Of a stretch of 64,000 nt of DNA, positions 1-7,057 are shown in pieces (position 1 is the stretch's first letter; every line of letters starts with the position of its first letter). Origin of the DNA: Thermomicrobiales bacterium (lineage in GTDB: Bacteria > Chloroflexota > Chloroflexia > Thermomicrobiales > UBA6265); contig JAUJOZ010000016.1 in assembly GCA_030447415.1 (NCBI GenBank), positions 35,938-99,937 on the forward strand, read 5' to 3'. Position numbers and translations under genes: made by a program. Under the pieces are notes generated by a model. The model was not told the DNA's origin, ran no database searches, and saw only the letters and a program-made list of their open reading frames with translations.

Positions 1-413
1 CGGGTCCAACTACGTCTCCGTCGTCAAGTCCAACGGCGTCCCCGTCGCCGACGCCGTCCCCGACGGCTGGGCCGTCATCCACGCCGAGTCCGACTGCGTC
101 GCCGTCGTAAAGTCCGACGCCGAGCCCGACGCCGAGCCCAACGCCGTCGTCAAGTCCAACGCCGGCACCGACGCCTACATCTGCGCCGACGACCTCGCCG
201 AACCCAACGCCCAGACCTGCGGCGAGCGCGTTGCCGGCAGCCACCGGGGCGCTGCCCAACACCGGATCCGGACCTCGTCCGGACGACGGCATGAATGACC
301 GCTACGCCCTGCTACTAGCCACCGTGGCCTTGTTCGGTATGGGAGTCGGGGCATATGGCCGGTATCGTCGCTCCGACTGGCTGCCAGGCCGATCGGACCA
401 GCGGCTAGAGTGA
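1..413 (+). pseudogene. C-terminal stalk and LPxTG-like sorting signal of a surface protein, with an in-frame stop
   Basis: The 5' end lies outside the window. Reading from base 3, the frame encodes a Ser/Pro/Thr repeat stalk (SPTPSPTPS type), then ALPNTGSG, a hydrophobic stretch (YALLLATVALFGMGVGAY) and a basic tail (GRYRRSDW). This is the order of a sortase signal: LPxTG, membrane anchor, positive tail. The stop TGA is at 411-413. A TAA at 108-110 interrupts the stalk; the equivalent repeat copies at about 19-38 and 144-163 have TCA there, so one C-to-A change explains it. Either the gene is broken, or this is a sequence error, or two ORFs exist. The other two frames at the start are open but give only low-complexity Arg-rich or Asp/Val/Ala-rich peptides. 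No sortase gene is in the window. Confidence 0.6.
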
Positions 414-419
414 CCGCGA

Positions 420-457
420 GTGGCCGGGGTCGGGCGACATAGTCCGACCCCGGCCAC
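420..457 (+). terminator. Hairpin terminator after the LPxTG-like ORF
   Basis: A perfect 14-bp GC-rich stem (420-433 with 444-457) with a 10-nt loop starts six bases after the stop codon. There is no T-run after it. Position and stem strength suggest a transcription end. Confidence 0.6.
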
Positions 458-495
458 CGGACTCCCGCCAAAGCGCCCGTCCAGGAACGAAGCGG

Positions 496-525
496 CGAGC
501 GCCGGGGTCGAATCCCCGGCGCTCG
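496..525. terminator. Second GC-rich hairpin before the Cys-rich ORF
   Basis: A perfect 12-bp stem (496-507 with 514-525) has a 6-nt loop. It lies between the LPxTG-like ORF and the Cys-rich ORF. It may be a second terminator or part of a leader; no T-run is present. Confidence 0.45.
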
Positions 526-588
526 TTCCCCCTGCGCGGCGATGGTCTTCGTGCGCTCACCAGACCGGGATGTGACGCCGGCCAGCGC

Positions 589-1275
589 GTGGCCGCGCAG
601 TGCGGCACCATCAGCGCCGGTCAACGCTGTTGCCGGTTGCCTGGCGGGTCGTGCCAGGGCACCTGCGACTGCTGCGGCTCCTCCACGTGCCTCAACGGTA
701 GCTGCACCGGCTGCACCGAGGACACCCAGGGTGCGTCGGGCGTGTGCTGCAACCACATTTGCTGCCAGTCCGGCCAGACGTGCTCCGCTGGCGAGTGCGC
801 GAGCGCGCCCGACAGCTGCGACGCCAAGTTGGAGATCTGCACGGTTGACGAGACGCACCCTGGGCCGGCAGGGACGTGTTGCCAGGCCGGCGCGACGCTG
901 GAGTGCCAGGCCTACGCCGCGTGCGATCAAATTCCGGGCGGCTCGACGCGCTGCTGTGTGCCCGACGGCGGGTCCTGTACACAGATGTGCGACTGCTGCG
1001 GCACCAGTCGGTGTTTCAACGGCACCTGCCGGGCGGAGGCGGGCGTGTACCCCGACGCATCCTGCACGGCGGGTATGCAGCCGCTCCTTGCGACCTGCTC
1101 GGGCGATGCCCAGTGCTGCCAGTACGGGGAGCGGACCGGCTCGGTCGTCTGCCGCTCCTACGCCGCGGGGTGCGGCGTGACGGCGGCGAACCGATGCTGC
1201 CGCCCGGCGGGCGGGTCGTGTACCGATAATTGCGACTGCTGCGTCGGGACGTGTAACAGCGGTACCTGCTCATAG
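589..1275 (+). CDS. Cys-rich protein of unknown function (leader not visible)
   Basis: The 228-residue product has dozens of Cys in repeating blocks such as GGSC...CDCCG...CLNGSC, three times over, and CC pairs throughout. This is typical of disulfide-rich exported proteins and resembles the mature parts of the Tat-leader proteins at 24-26.6 kb. No signal peptide is present after the GTG at 589, and no Shine-Dalgarno precedes it. The frame stays open upstream to about 412, so the true start is uncertain. Upstream codons at 541-570 read DGLRALTRPG, faintly like the FDALTRSL start of the leader in the 26.2-kb gene. The leader may therefore have been lost by mutation or sequence error. Function unknown. 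Confidence 0.6.
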   Translation: MAAQCGTISAGQRCCRLPGGSCQGTCDCCGSSTCLNGSCTGCTEDTQGASGVCCNHICCQSGQTCSAGECASAPDSCDAKLEICTVDETHPGPAGTCCQAGATLECQAYAACDQIPGGSTRCCVPDGGSCTQMCDCCGTSRCFNGTCRAEAGVYPDASCTAGMQPLLATCSGDAQCCQYGERTGSVVCRSYAAGCGVTAANRCCRPAGGSCTDNCDCCVGTCNSGTCS

Positions 1276-1293
1276 CGGGCCGGTGTAGCGGGA

Positions 1294-1327
1294 GCGTCGG
1301 GTGGGGGCCGCATTCCCCGCCCGACGC
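1294..1327 (+). terminator. Hairpin terminator after the Cys-rich ORF
   Basis: A 13-bp stem (1294-1306 with 1315-1327, one G-T pair) with an 8-nt loop lies 18 bases after the stop. No T-run follows. Confidence 0.55.
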
Positions 1328-1427
1328 CCGGCTGAGACGGCAGGCGTCGGTGCAGTCGCCGCGCCTTGAGCTATGAGTGAGATCGGCGGGTCCGGCTGAT
1401 GCGAGCGATCTTGGCGTAACGGCGCGG

Positions 1428-1487
1428 GAACGGGCGGGCAGATCGACCGTGGGGGAGGTCGGCGGGATCCCCGCGCACCGCCCGTTC
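1428..1487. other. Inverted-repeat element able to fold as a three-way junction
   Basis: A 10-bp outer stem (1428-1437 with 1478-1487) encloses two hairpins: 1444-1448 with 1457-1461, and 1462-1466 with 1470-1474. The 1276-1794 interval (519 bases) otherwise holds no credible gene, only this element and the two flanking terminator hairpins. It could be a small structured RNA or a mobile palindromic repeat; the strand is unknown. Confidence 0.4.
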
Positions 1488-1737
1488 ATCCCAGCTCGCG
1501 TTCGACGATCTCACCACTAACGTCCTCTCGCTGCCCTTTCGGGGTCGACGCCAGCTTGACCGGACCTGATCCGTGGAATACTCGCCGGTGTATCGTCAAG
1601 AAGCCGTTGAAGGGAAAGAACCTGTCCCCGCTCGTCGCCCGTGAGGGCGAGGCGCGTCGGGCTCGGACGTTCACGGCGCGGCCACTCGCGACGGTTCGTT
1701 CAGCGCGGTCGCGCGTCCATTCGCCGCGGGGCCACGA

Positions 1738-1769
1738 GAAACGGCCGGCACAAACGTGCCGGCCGTTTC
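1738..1769 (-). terminator. Terminator of the SH3b/M23 gene
   Basis: A perfect 14-bp stem (1738-1751 with 1756-1769) with a 4-nt loop lies 25 bases past the minus-strand stop at 1795. The arm ends in GTTTC on the minus strand, a short T-rich tail. Confidence 0.75.
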
Positions 1770-1794
1770 GGTTCATGCGGATGGCCGTATCGGG

Positions 1795-3336
1795 CTAGCG
1801 CCAGATGCTCGTGCCGTAGTGCTGGTTGTAGCCGCCGATGTCGGGGAAGGACTGACCTTGGATGGCAAACGCCCCGGTGAACGGGATCGCAATCCGACTC
1901 CAGTTCCCGCCGTCATTCGTTTGCCAAACGGTGAGGTGAATGTGCGGGAAGCCGCGGAAGCCTTGCCCGCCCGGTCCGGAGACGTAGCCCATGTACTGTC
2001 CTTGGTAGACGGTCTGCCCCTCCGCCAGTCCCGATGCCAGGGTGACGTGGAAGAACGCGACCGCATAACCGTTGCCGAGGTCGATCGACATGCCGCCGGT
2101 TGATTCGTCGATCCACCGAATGGTTCCAGTCACAGGCGAGAGGACCGCCTGGCCGGCGGTACTACCGTCCCGGCGTGCCAGGTCGAACGAGTAGTAGTAC
2201 TGGTACGACGATCCGCTGTTGTAGTGGCTGCTCCCGTTATATCCCTGGGAGATGTACCACTCGGCGCCCGCCTCGAACGGCCAGACGATCGAGGAACCGC
2301 CGCTCGGGGGCGGGCTGGGTTTGGGAACGCCGGACCCGCCGATGTTGAGGTAGCTCCCATACGCCCAGCCGCTGAGCGTGCCGTAGGTGACCGGGTAAAA
2401 GCCGTTCTGGGCCGATCCAGTGAGTCCGACCGTCGCCCCGGCCGGCATCACTGTGAGGACGGCGTCGCCCAGGCTGGGGCCGGCACGGAGGTTGAGCGAC
2501 GTCGTGGTGGTCGCGGTGCCGGTGGTGGGGCCGGGACTCGGTGACGGACTTGGGGCGCCGCTGGTACTGAGGTACGCGGCGTAGGCCCAGCCGGCGGTTC
2601 CGTTGTACGAGACGGAGACGAACCCGTTGGCGCTCTGACCCGTCAGCGTCACCGTGCTGCCCGCTGGCATCACCAGAAGGACGGCATCGCCCACACTGGG
2701 GCCTGCGCGCAGATTGAGCGCCGACGTCACGCTGGCCGTACCGGATCCGGATCCCGGGTTGCCCCCCGGCGAGCCGGTCTGGAGGTAGGCCGCGTAGGCC
2801 CACCCTGCCCGGCCGTTGTAGATGACGCCGAGGAATCCGTTGGAGGCGCTCCCGGTGAGGCTCACCGTGGCGCCCGCCGGCATGACGAGCAAGACGGCGT
2901 CGGCGAAGCTCGGTCCTGATCGCAGGTTCAGCGCCGTCGTGGTCACTGCGGTCGACGCGGTGGCGGTGACGGCGGCCGCGTCGAATGCGTCCGTGTCCGG
3001 GGCGTTGTCACCTACGGCGAGGAAATCGGCGGCCATGAAGCCGCCTTCACCCCAGACGGCGACGTTGTACCAGGCCGACCCATCCGGGGCCCAGAGTGGG
3101 CCGTCGAGGACATCGACGGTCGTGCCTTCGGGGACAAGCATGAGTACGTCGGCGTCGTAGCCGGGCGCGGCACGCAGACGCACATCATCGCCGTTGGCGT
3201 AGGCGACCCGAGCCGCGCCTCCGATCTCGAGGTTGGTGTCGGCCCGCGCCGCGCTCGGCACCAGGGCCGACAGGCAGAGCAGCGCCGTGAGTGCAATGAT
3301 CAGCCAGCGAGCGGGCCGATGGGGTGTCGTCGGCAT
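1795..3336 (-). CDS. Secreted SH3b-repeat M23-type cell-wall peptidase
   Basis: 513 residues from the ATG at 3336, chosen because GGAGGGAAGGG lies just upstream and a signal peptide (RWLIIALTALLCLSALV...ARA) follows at once. The longer upstream frame has no support. Four bacterial SH3 domains follow at about 33-110, 125-190, 200-265 and 280-345. Three of them share the pattern LNLRxGPS...AVLxVMPAG. Gly/Ser/Pro linkers separate them. The C-terminal 150 residues are an M23/LytM-like fold with FFHV, then FPHIHLTVW near residue 466 (His-x-His zinc ligand). The first zinc motif is atypical: the Asp of YYYSFDLA is kept, but the His usually four residues before it is Tyr. A His in SSHYN upstream may substitute. 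Likely peptidoglycan endopeptidase or binding protein, acting outside the membrane. Its own terminator follows. Confidence 0.85.
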   Translation of the reverse strand: MPTTPHRPARWLIIALTALLCLSALVPSAARADTNLEIGGAARVAYANGDDVRLRAAPGYDADVLMLVPEGTTVDVLDGPLWAPDGSAWYNVAVWGEGGFMAADFLAVGDNAPDTDAFDAAAVTATASTAVTTTALNLRSGPSFADAVLLVMPAGATVSLTGSASNGFLGVIYNGRAGWAYAAYLQTGSPGGNPGSGSGTASVTSALNLRAGPSVGDAVLLVMPAGSTVTLTGQSANGFVSVSYNGTAGWAYAAYLSTSGAPSPSPSPGPTTGTATTTTSLNLRAGPSLGDAVLTVMPAGATVGLTGSAQNGFYPVTYGTLSGWAYGSYLNIGGSGVPKPSPPPSGGSSIVWPFEAGAEWYISQGYNGSSHYNSGSSYQYYYSFDLARRDGSTAGQAVLSPVTGTIRWIDESTGGMSIDLGNGYAVAFFHVTLASGLAEGQTVYQGQYMGYVSGPGGQGFRGFPHIHLTVWQTNDGGNWSRIAIPFTGAFAIQGQSFPDIGGYNQHYGTSIWR

Positions 3337-3532
3337 TCCCTTCCCTCCCAAGGATGGTCCGACTGGACTGTCCCTCGGCCACCGGCCGGGGGGGTTCCGC
3401 TTTTGCTGCCGCCTCCTTCCGCTGACTGAATCGCCCCCTGCTCTCGCTCGTGACGGTGGCGTCCATCCACGCCCTCGTCCCGCTGTCATAAAGCCGAGGT
3501 CCGGGTCGGCCATCGCCCGGGATTTTCCTTAC

Positions 3533-4231
3533 TTACGCGCGCGAAGTCACTTCGGGTTTGTTTGCGCCGGGTGTCGCTCCTGTCGCCACTGGACGAGCCG
3601 CCGGCGCGTCGCGCCGGCGGCTCGTCCATCGGTACAGCCCACGATCGGCGATGTACGCCTCGACCGCTTCAGGCACCTGATAGCGAATCGGCTCCCCAGC
3701 CGCGACGCGCCGCCGGATGTCGCTCGACGAGACGCCGATCGCCGGGGTCGGCACGAGGAAAATACGGCCTTGCGCCTCGGGCACTGCCCGCACCAACTCG
3801 CCCACGTCAAGCGTCACGCCGGGTCGGCTTGCGACCCCGAGTTCGGCGAGTGACGCGATCCGTCCGGGGTCGTGCCAGGTTGGAAGGTCCCGCAGGGAGT
3901 CGGCACCCATGAGCAAGACGAGGGATGCGGCTCGGTCGCGCGAGAGGAGGGCAATGGTGTCGGCAGTGTACGAGGGACCGGCGCGGTCCAGGTCGACGGT
4001 GCTGATCTCGAAGGCAGGGTTGCCGGCGACGGCGAGCCCGAGCATTGCGAGACGATGGTCATCGTCGCTGAGTTCCTGATCGGGCTTGTGAGGCGGCTCA
4101 CCGGCCGGCACGAAGAGGACCCGGTCGAGCGCTAGGACGTGGCGCAGTTCCTCGGCGACGACGAGGTGCCCGACGTGGACGGGGTCGAAGGTCCCACCGA
4201 AAATGCCGATGCGGGGCCGCGGGGTGGACAC
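3533..4231 (-). CDS. nadD: Nicotinate-nucleotide adenylyltransferase
   Basis: NadD adenylylates nicotinate mononucleotide to deamido-NAD in NAD synthesis. The nucleotidyltransferase signature GIFGGTFDPVHVGHL is at residues 8-22, and the second motif VSSSDIRRRV lies near residue 170. The start is a GTG directly abutting the stop of the upstream mscS-like gene (no gap), so the two are probably translationally coupled. The 232-residue product is about 30 residues longer than usual. After the normal end (GLYRW) there is an Arg/Ala-rich tail encoded by a perfect palindrome, which looks like terminator DNA read through as protein. Confidence 0.9.
   Translation of the reverse strand: MSTPRPRIGIFGGTFDPVHVGHLVVAEELRHVLALDRVLFVPAGEPPHKPDQELSDDDHRLAMLGLAVAGNPAFEISTVDLDRAGPSYTADTIALLSRDRAASLVLLMGADSLRDLPTWHDPGRIASLAELGVASRPGVTLDVGELVRAVPEAQGRIFLVPTPAIGVSSSDIRRRVAAGEPIRYQVPEAVEAYIADRGLYRWTSRRRDAPAARPVATGATPGANKPEVTSRA
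3591..3627 (-). terminator. Perfect palindrome inside the 3' end of nadD
   Basis: A 17-bp perfect stem (3591-3607 with 3611-3627) with a 3-nt loop lies about 60 bases before the nadD stop, inside the non-conserved C-terminal tail. It is probably a terminator hairpin overlapping the coding frame. Confidence 0.5.
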
Positions 4232-5026
4232 CTAAGGTGCCCCGGCGGCGATGGTGGCCTCTGGGAACCGCTCCCGCAGCCGAGCAATAAGCTGGGCGGT
4301 CAGGTCCGCCTCGGCGGCGTGGGAAATGGTCACCGTCGCCGCCGTTCCGTCCGCTCCCGCCTCGGTGAGAACCGTGCGCGGCGCCACGCCGCGGAGTTCC
4401 GGCAGCCCGGCAAGCGCCTGCTCCACGGCCGCCGGCAGGTCGGCGATCGGCGTTGTGATCCCCTTCAGCGTCGCCGTCGTCTGGGCGGTGTCGTAGCCGA
4501 AGCGGTTGGTCAGGATCTCGGCGAAGACCGTGGCGTTGGGCACCAGCACCCGCTCCTCCCGCGCCGTTCGCAGCACGGTGGTCCGCGCCTCAATGCTTTC
4601 CACCTTGCCCTCAACGTCCCGTAACCGGATGCGGTCGCCGATCGAGAAGGGACGTTCCAGCAGGAGATAGACGCCCGCCACGAAGTTGCGTAGCACGTCC
4701 TGGACCGCGAGACTAACGGCGAGCGTGCCAACGCTGAGAAACGCGAGCACGGCGGTCCAGTCGGCACCGAGGAGCCCAAGCACCAGGCTGGCCGCGAGAA
4801 CGTAGACGCCGACCCCGACCGCGTTCGCCGCGAGCGCCGCCACGTTGGGTCCCACCGTCGTGCGCTGGACCGCGCGCCGCGTCCGGCCGCGCAGCGCGCG
4901 GGCGACAAACGTGGCGACGACGACGATCGCCAGCGCCTCGACCCCGGCGATCGCGAAGCCGACCAGGTCGCGATACGCCTCGGACAGCGCCGTCTTGGTT
5001 TCATCCCAGACCAGGTCGAGGTCCAC
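4232..5026 (-). CDS. MscS-family small-conductance mechanosensitive channel
   Basis: 264 residues from a GTG preceded by a G-rich ribosome site. Three hydrophobic segments at about 22-45, 65-88 and 92-120 are followed by the MscS beta domain: NFVAGVYLLLERPFSIGDRI, then VEGKVESIEARTTVLRT and VLVPNATVF. This is the conserved pore-helix/beta junction of the family, which opens under membrane tension to release solutes. It is a small single-unit member. It is directly upstream of nadD with no gap; the pairing looks like operon economy rather than shared function. Confidence 0.9.
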   Translation of the reverse strand: MDLDLVWDETKTALSEAYRDLVGFAIAGVEALAIVVVATFVARALRGRTRRAVQRTTVGPNVAALAANAVGVGVYVLAASLVLGLLGADWTAVLAFLSVGTLAVSLAVQDVLRNFVAGVYLLLERPFSIGDRIRLRDVEGKVESIEARTTVLRTAREERVLVPNATVFAEILTNRFGYDTAQTTATLKGITTPIADLPAAVEQALAGLPELRGVAPRTVLTEAGADGTAATVTISHAAEADLTAQLIARLRERFPEATIAAGAP

Positions 5027-5114
5027 GATTCCCCCCGCCGGTCGATTCTACCAACTCAGCGAGGGGCCTTGGATCTCGTTTCCCCGACTGGGAAAGGGCC
5101 GCCTAGCAGGCGGC

Positions 5115-5123
5115 TGCTATAGT
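5115..5123 (+). promoter_or_regulatory. Extended -10 promoter of the PHP gene
   Basis: TGC directly before TATAGT forms an extended -10 element 41 bases before the GTG start. No good -35 is visible. The same TGCTAnnnT pattern recurs at six other gene starts in this window. Confidence 0.5.
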
Positions 5124-5164
5124 GGGGCCTATCACGGCGGAGCCGCAAGAAGGGACCGGCGCCG

Positions 5165-5989
5165 GTGCTCGACTACCACGTCCACAGCGAGTTCTCTGTC
5201 GATTGCCAAGTGCCGATGGCCGCCTCTTGCCGAGCCGCTATCGCGGCCGGGGTGACGGAGATTGCGTTCACCGACCACGTGGACCACGAGCCAGCGGACC
5301 TCGGCTTCGGTTACTATCGAGCAGAGGACTACTTCCGGGCGGTTGAGATGGTGCGCGCGGAGTTTGGAGACCGCCTGAGCATCCTCGCCGGCGCGGAGGT
5401 TGACTTCAACACCGGCATCGCGGGCCAAGTCGAACGCTTCCTCGCTCAGCATAGCTACGATTTCGTCATCGGGTCGGTCCATTACGGGGCGGGTGGGCAA
5501 ATCATCTTTCCCGACTATTTTGCCGGCCGCACCCTGGGCGATGTGTTCAATCCGTACTTCGATCAAGTGCTGGCGGCAGTGGAGACCGGTTGGTTCGACA
5601 CCATCGGTCATCTCGACCTGCCGAAGCGCTATGCTCCGCGCACCCACCGGAACTATGACCCGCTCGAGTTTCGCGACCAACTCGAGCCGATCTTCGCCGC
5701 GATGATCGCCCGCGGGGTAGCCTTCGAGATCAACACCTCTGGCTTGCGCCAAACGCCGAAGACGAGCATGCCGGGACCGGCCATCGTCCGGTGGTACGTC
5801 GAGGCCGGGGGCGCCCTGATCACGATCGGTACCGACTCCCACGCGGCGCAGACCGTCGGCGCGGGCATTGCGAAGACCCTCGACATGCTGGAAGTGTGTG
5901 GCATTGAGTCCGTCGCGGCGTTTCGCGGTCGGCAGCGCCGGCTGCTCCCTATCGCCGGGCTCCGCCCGCCGGCGATGGTTTCGGCGTGA
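5165..5989 (+). CDS. PHP-domain phosphoesterase (histidinol-phosphatase-like)
   Basis: 274 residues. The metal-binding PHP motifs are in order: LDYHVHSEFS at the N-terminus, FTDHVDH near 36, GAEVDFN near 77, GSVHY near 104, GHLDL near 142 and GTDSH near 223. This is the pattern of the HisK/HisJ histidinol-phosphatase group, the penultimate step of histidine synthesis. hisD, the next step, is far away at 56.8 kb. PHP proteins of this size also include other phosphoesterases, so the substrate is inferred. The start is a GTG behind an AAGAAGGGA site. The membrane-protein gene follows after 19 bases and is likely co-transcribed. Confidence 0.8.
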   Translation: MLDYHVHSEFSVDCQVPMAASCRAAIAAGVTEIAFTDHVDHEPADLGFGYYRAEDYFRAVEMVRAEFGDRLSILAGAEVDFNTGIAGQVERFLAQHSYDFVIGSVHYGAGGQIIFPDYFAGRTLGDVFNPYFDQVLAAVETGWFDTIGHLDLPKRYAPRTHRNYDPLEFRDQLEPIFAAMIARGVAFEINTSGLRQTPKTSMPGPAIVRWYVEAGGALITIGTDSHAAQTVGAGIAKTLDMLEVCGIESVAAFRGRQRRLLPIAGLRPPAMVSA

Positions 5990-6008
5990 TCAGCCGGGGG
6001 GCCGCTTG

Positions 6009-6977
6009 ATGGCGGTGCGCCAACCGAGCGTCGCGCCCGGTGAACCAAAGCCGGCCGACGAGTCACCGGTTATCAATCCGTGGGTAACGGCACCGCCTGC
6101 GCGGTCCTCGCCGTGGCAGACGGACGACGGCGGAGCCTTCGGGACGGACCCGCGCGTTTCATCAGCGGCTGGCCGAACTCGGCGACTCGACGCCGACCGC
6201 CCGCGTCCGCGACATCGGCATCGGCCCTCCCTCTCGATGGCACTCATGTTGACGGCGCCGCATGCGCTGGTCGCCGCCATGGCGTGGGGCGCGACGGCTG
6301 CCCCACTTCCGCGAACCAGCGCGCTGCCGTTGGCCGCGATCCTCGTGCTCGTCGTCCAACTCATTGGCTTCGGGCTGGCGGACCGAGCCGAGTTGGCGGC
6401 GTGGCGCCGAGTCTGGGCGGGCAACATCATTGTCGTGGCGCTGCTCTGGCCCCTCCTCGCCATGCACGGTGGACTTGCCGGCGCCCCGCACGTCGCCGTA
6501 GAGCGTGGAACGGCCGGTCCGGTGGTGCTGACGGCCGTGGCCTCGGCGGCCGTCTTGCTCGGCATCGCCCTTGTGACCGCGGGCCTCACCGCGGATGAGC
6601 CGGAGCGTGCATCGCTGCTCTTCGTGCCGGCCACGGTACTCGTGCCGGCGATCCTGGGGACAACGCAGGACCTGAGCGAGCGGCTGGCGCTGGAAGCGCT
6701 GGCAGAGGGGTACCTGGTCGCCGCGGTCGTTCTCTTCCCGGCATGGCTGACGCCGCGCGCTGCCTGGCCCTTCTTCGGGCCGCTGGCGCTCGGGGTGCAG
6801 TTTTGCCTGCTCTGGCTCGTTGGTTGGCGCCCGGCAGTCGAGCGAAGCAGCGAAGACGTGGTCCCGCTCGCCTCTGGCGGTCTCCTCGGCATCACCGTGT
6901 TGCTGACAGTGGCCGTGCCACCGCTGGCGCTTCTTGCCCGGTGGATTCGTCGCGAGCTCAGTGGCGATGCCGACTGA
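6009..6977 (+). CDS. Multi-pass membrane protein of unknown function
   Basis: 322 residues from the ATG at 6009, with a GGGGGG run nine bases upstream. The N-terminal 75 residues are Pro/Arg-rich and probably cytoplasmic. About seven to eight hydrophobic segments follow, starting at ALMLTAPHALVAAMAWG and ending before a short RRELSGDAD tail. I do not recognise the family. It ends at a strong bidirectional terminator, which closes the PHP-membrane protein unit. Confidence 0.7.
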   Translation: MAVRQPSVAPGEPKPADESPVINPWVTAPPARSSPWQTDDGGAFGTDPRVSSAAGRTRRLDADRPRPRHRHRPSLSMALMLTAPHALVAAMAWGATAAPLPRTSALPLAAILVLVVQLIGFGLADRAELAAWRRVWAGNIIVVALLWPLLAMHGGLAGAPHVAVERGTAGPVVLTAVASAAVLLGIALVTAGLTADEPERASLLFVPATVLVPAILGTTQDLSERLALEALAEGYLVAAVVLFPAWLTPRAAWPFFGPLALGVQFCLLWLVGWRPAVERSSEDVVPLASGGLLGITVLLTVAVPPLALLARWIRRELSGDAD

Positions 6978-6997
6978 AGCTCCGAAGGCTCGATAAG

Positions 6998-7033
6998 GGG
7001 AGTGGGTCCGATCGCACGACCGGACCCACTCCC
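6998..7033. terminator. Bidirectional terminator between the membrane gene and gyrA
   Basis: A perfect 13-bp stem (6998-7010 with 7021-7033) with a 10-nt loop sits between two convergent genes that end at 6977 (plus) and 7058 (minus). Confidence 0.75.
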
Positions 7034-7057
7034 GTCTGCTGAGCCCTCAGTCGGGGG

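Noticed and set aside
1..230. Possible CRISPR-like short repeats
   Set aside because: They are codon-level Ser/Pro/Thr repeats with no constant repeat-spacer spacing; no cas gene in the window.
542..1180. 212-residue plus-strand frame overlapping the Cys-rich ORF
   Set aside because: Ala/Arg/Pro-only composition; the Cys-rich frame has clear repeats and is preferred.
1486..1776. 96-residue minus-strand open frame
   Set aside because: Overlaps the terminator hairpin of the M23 gene; no ribosome site, no homology signal.
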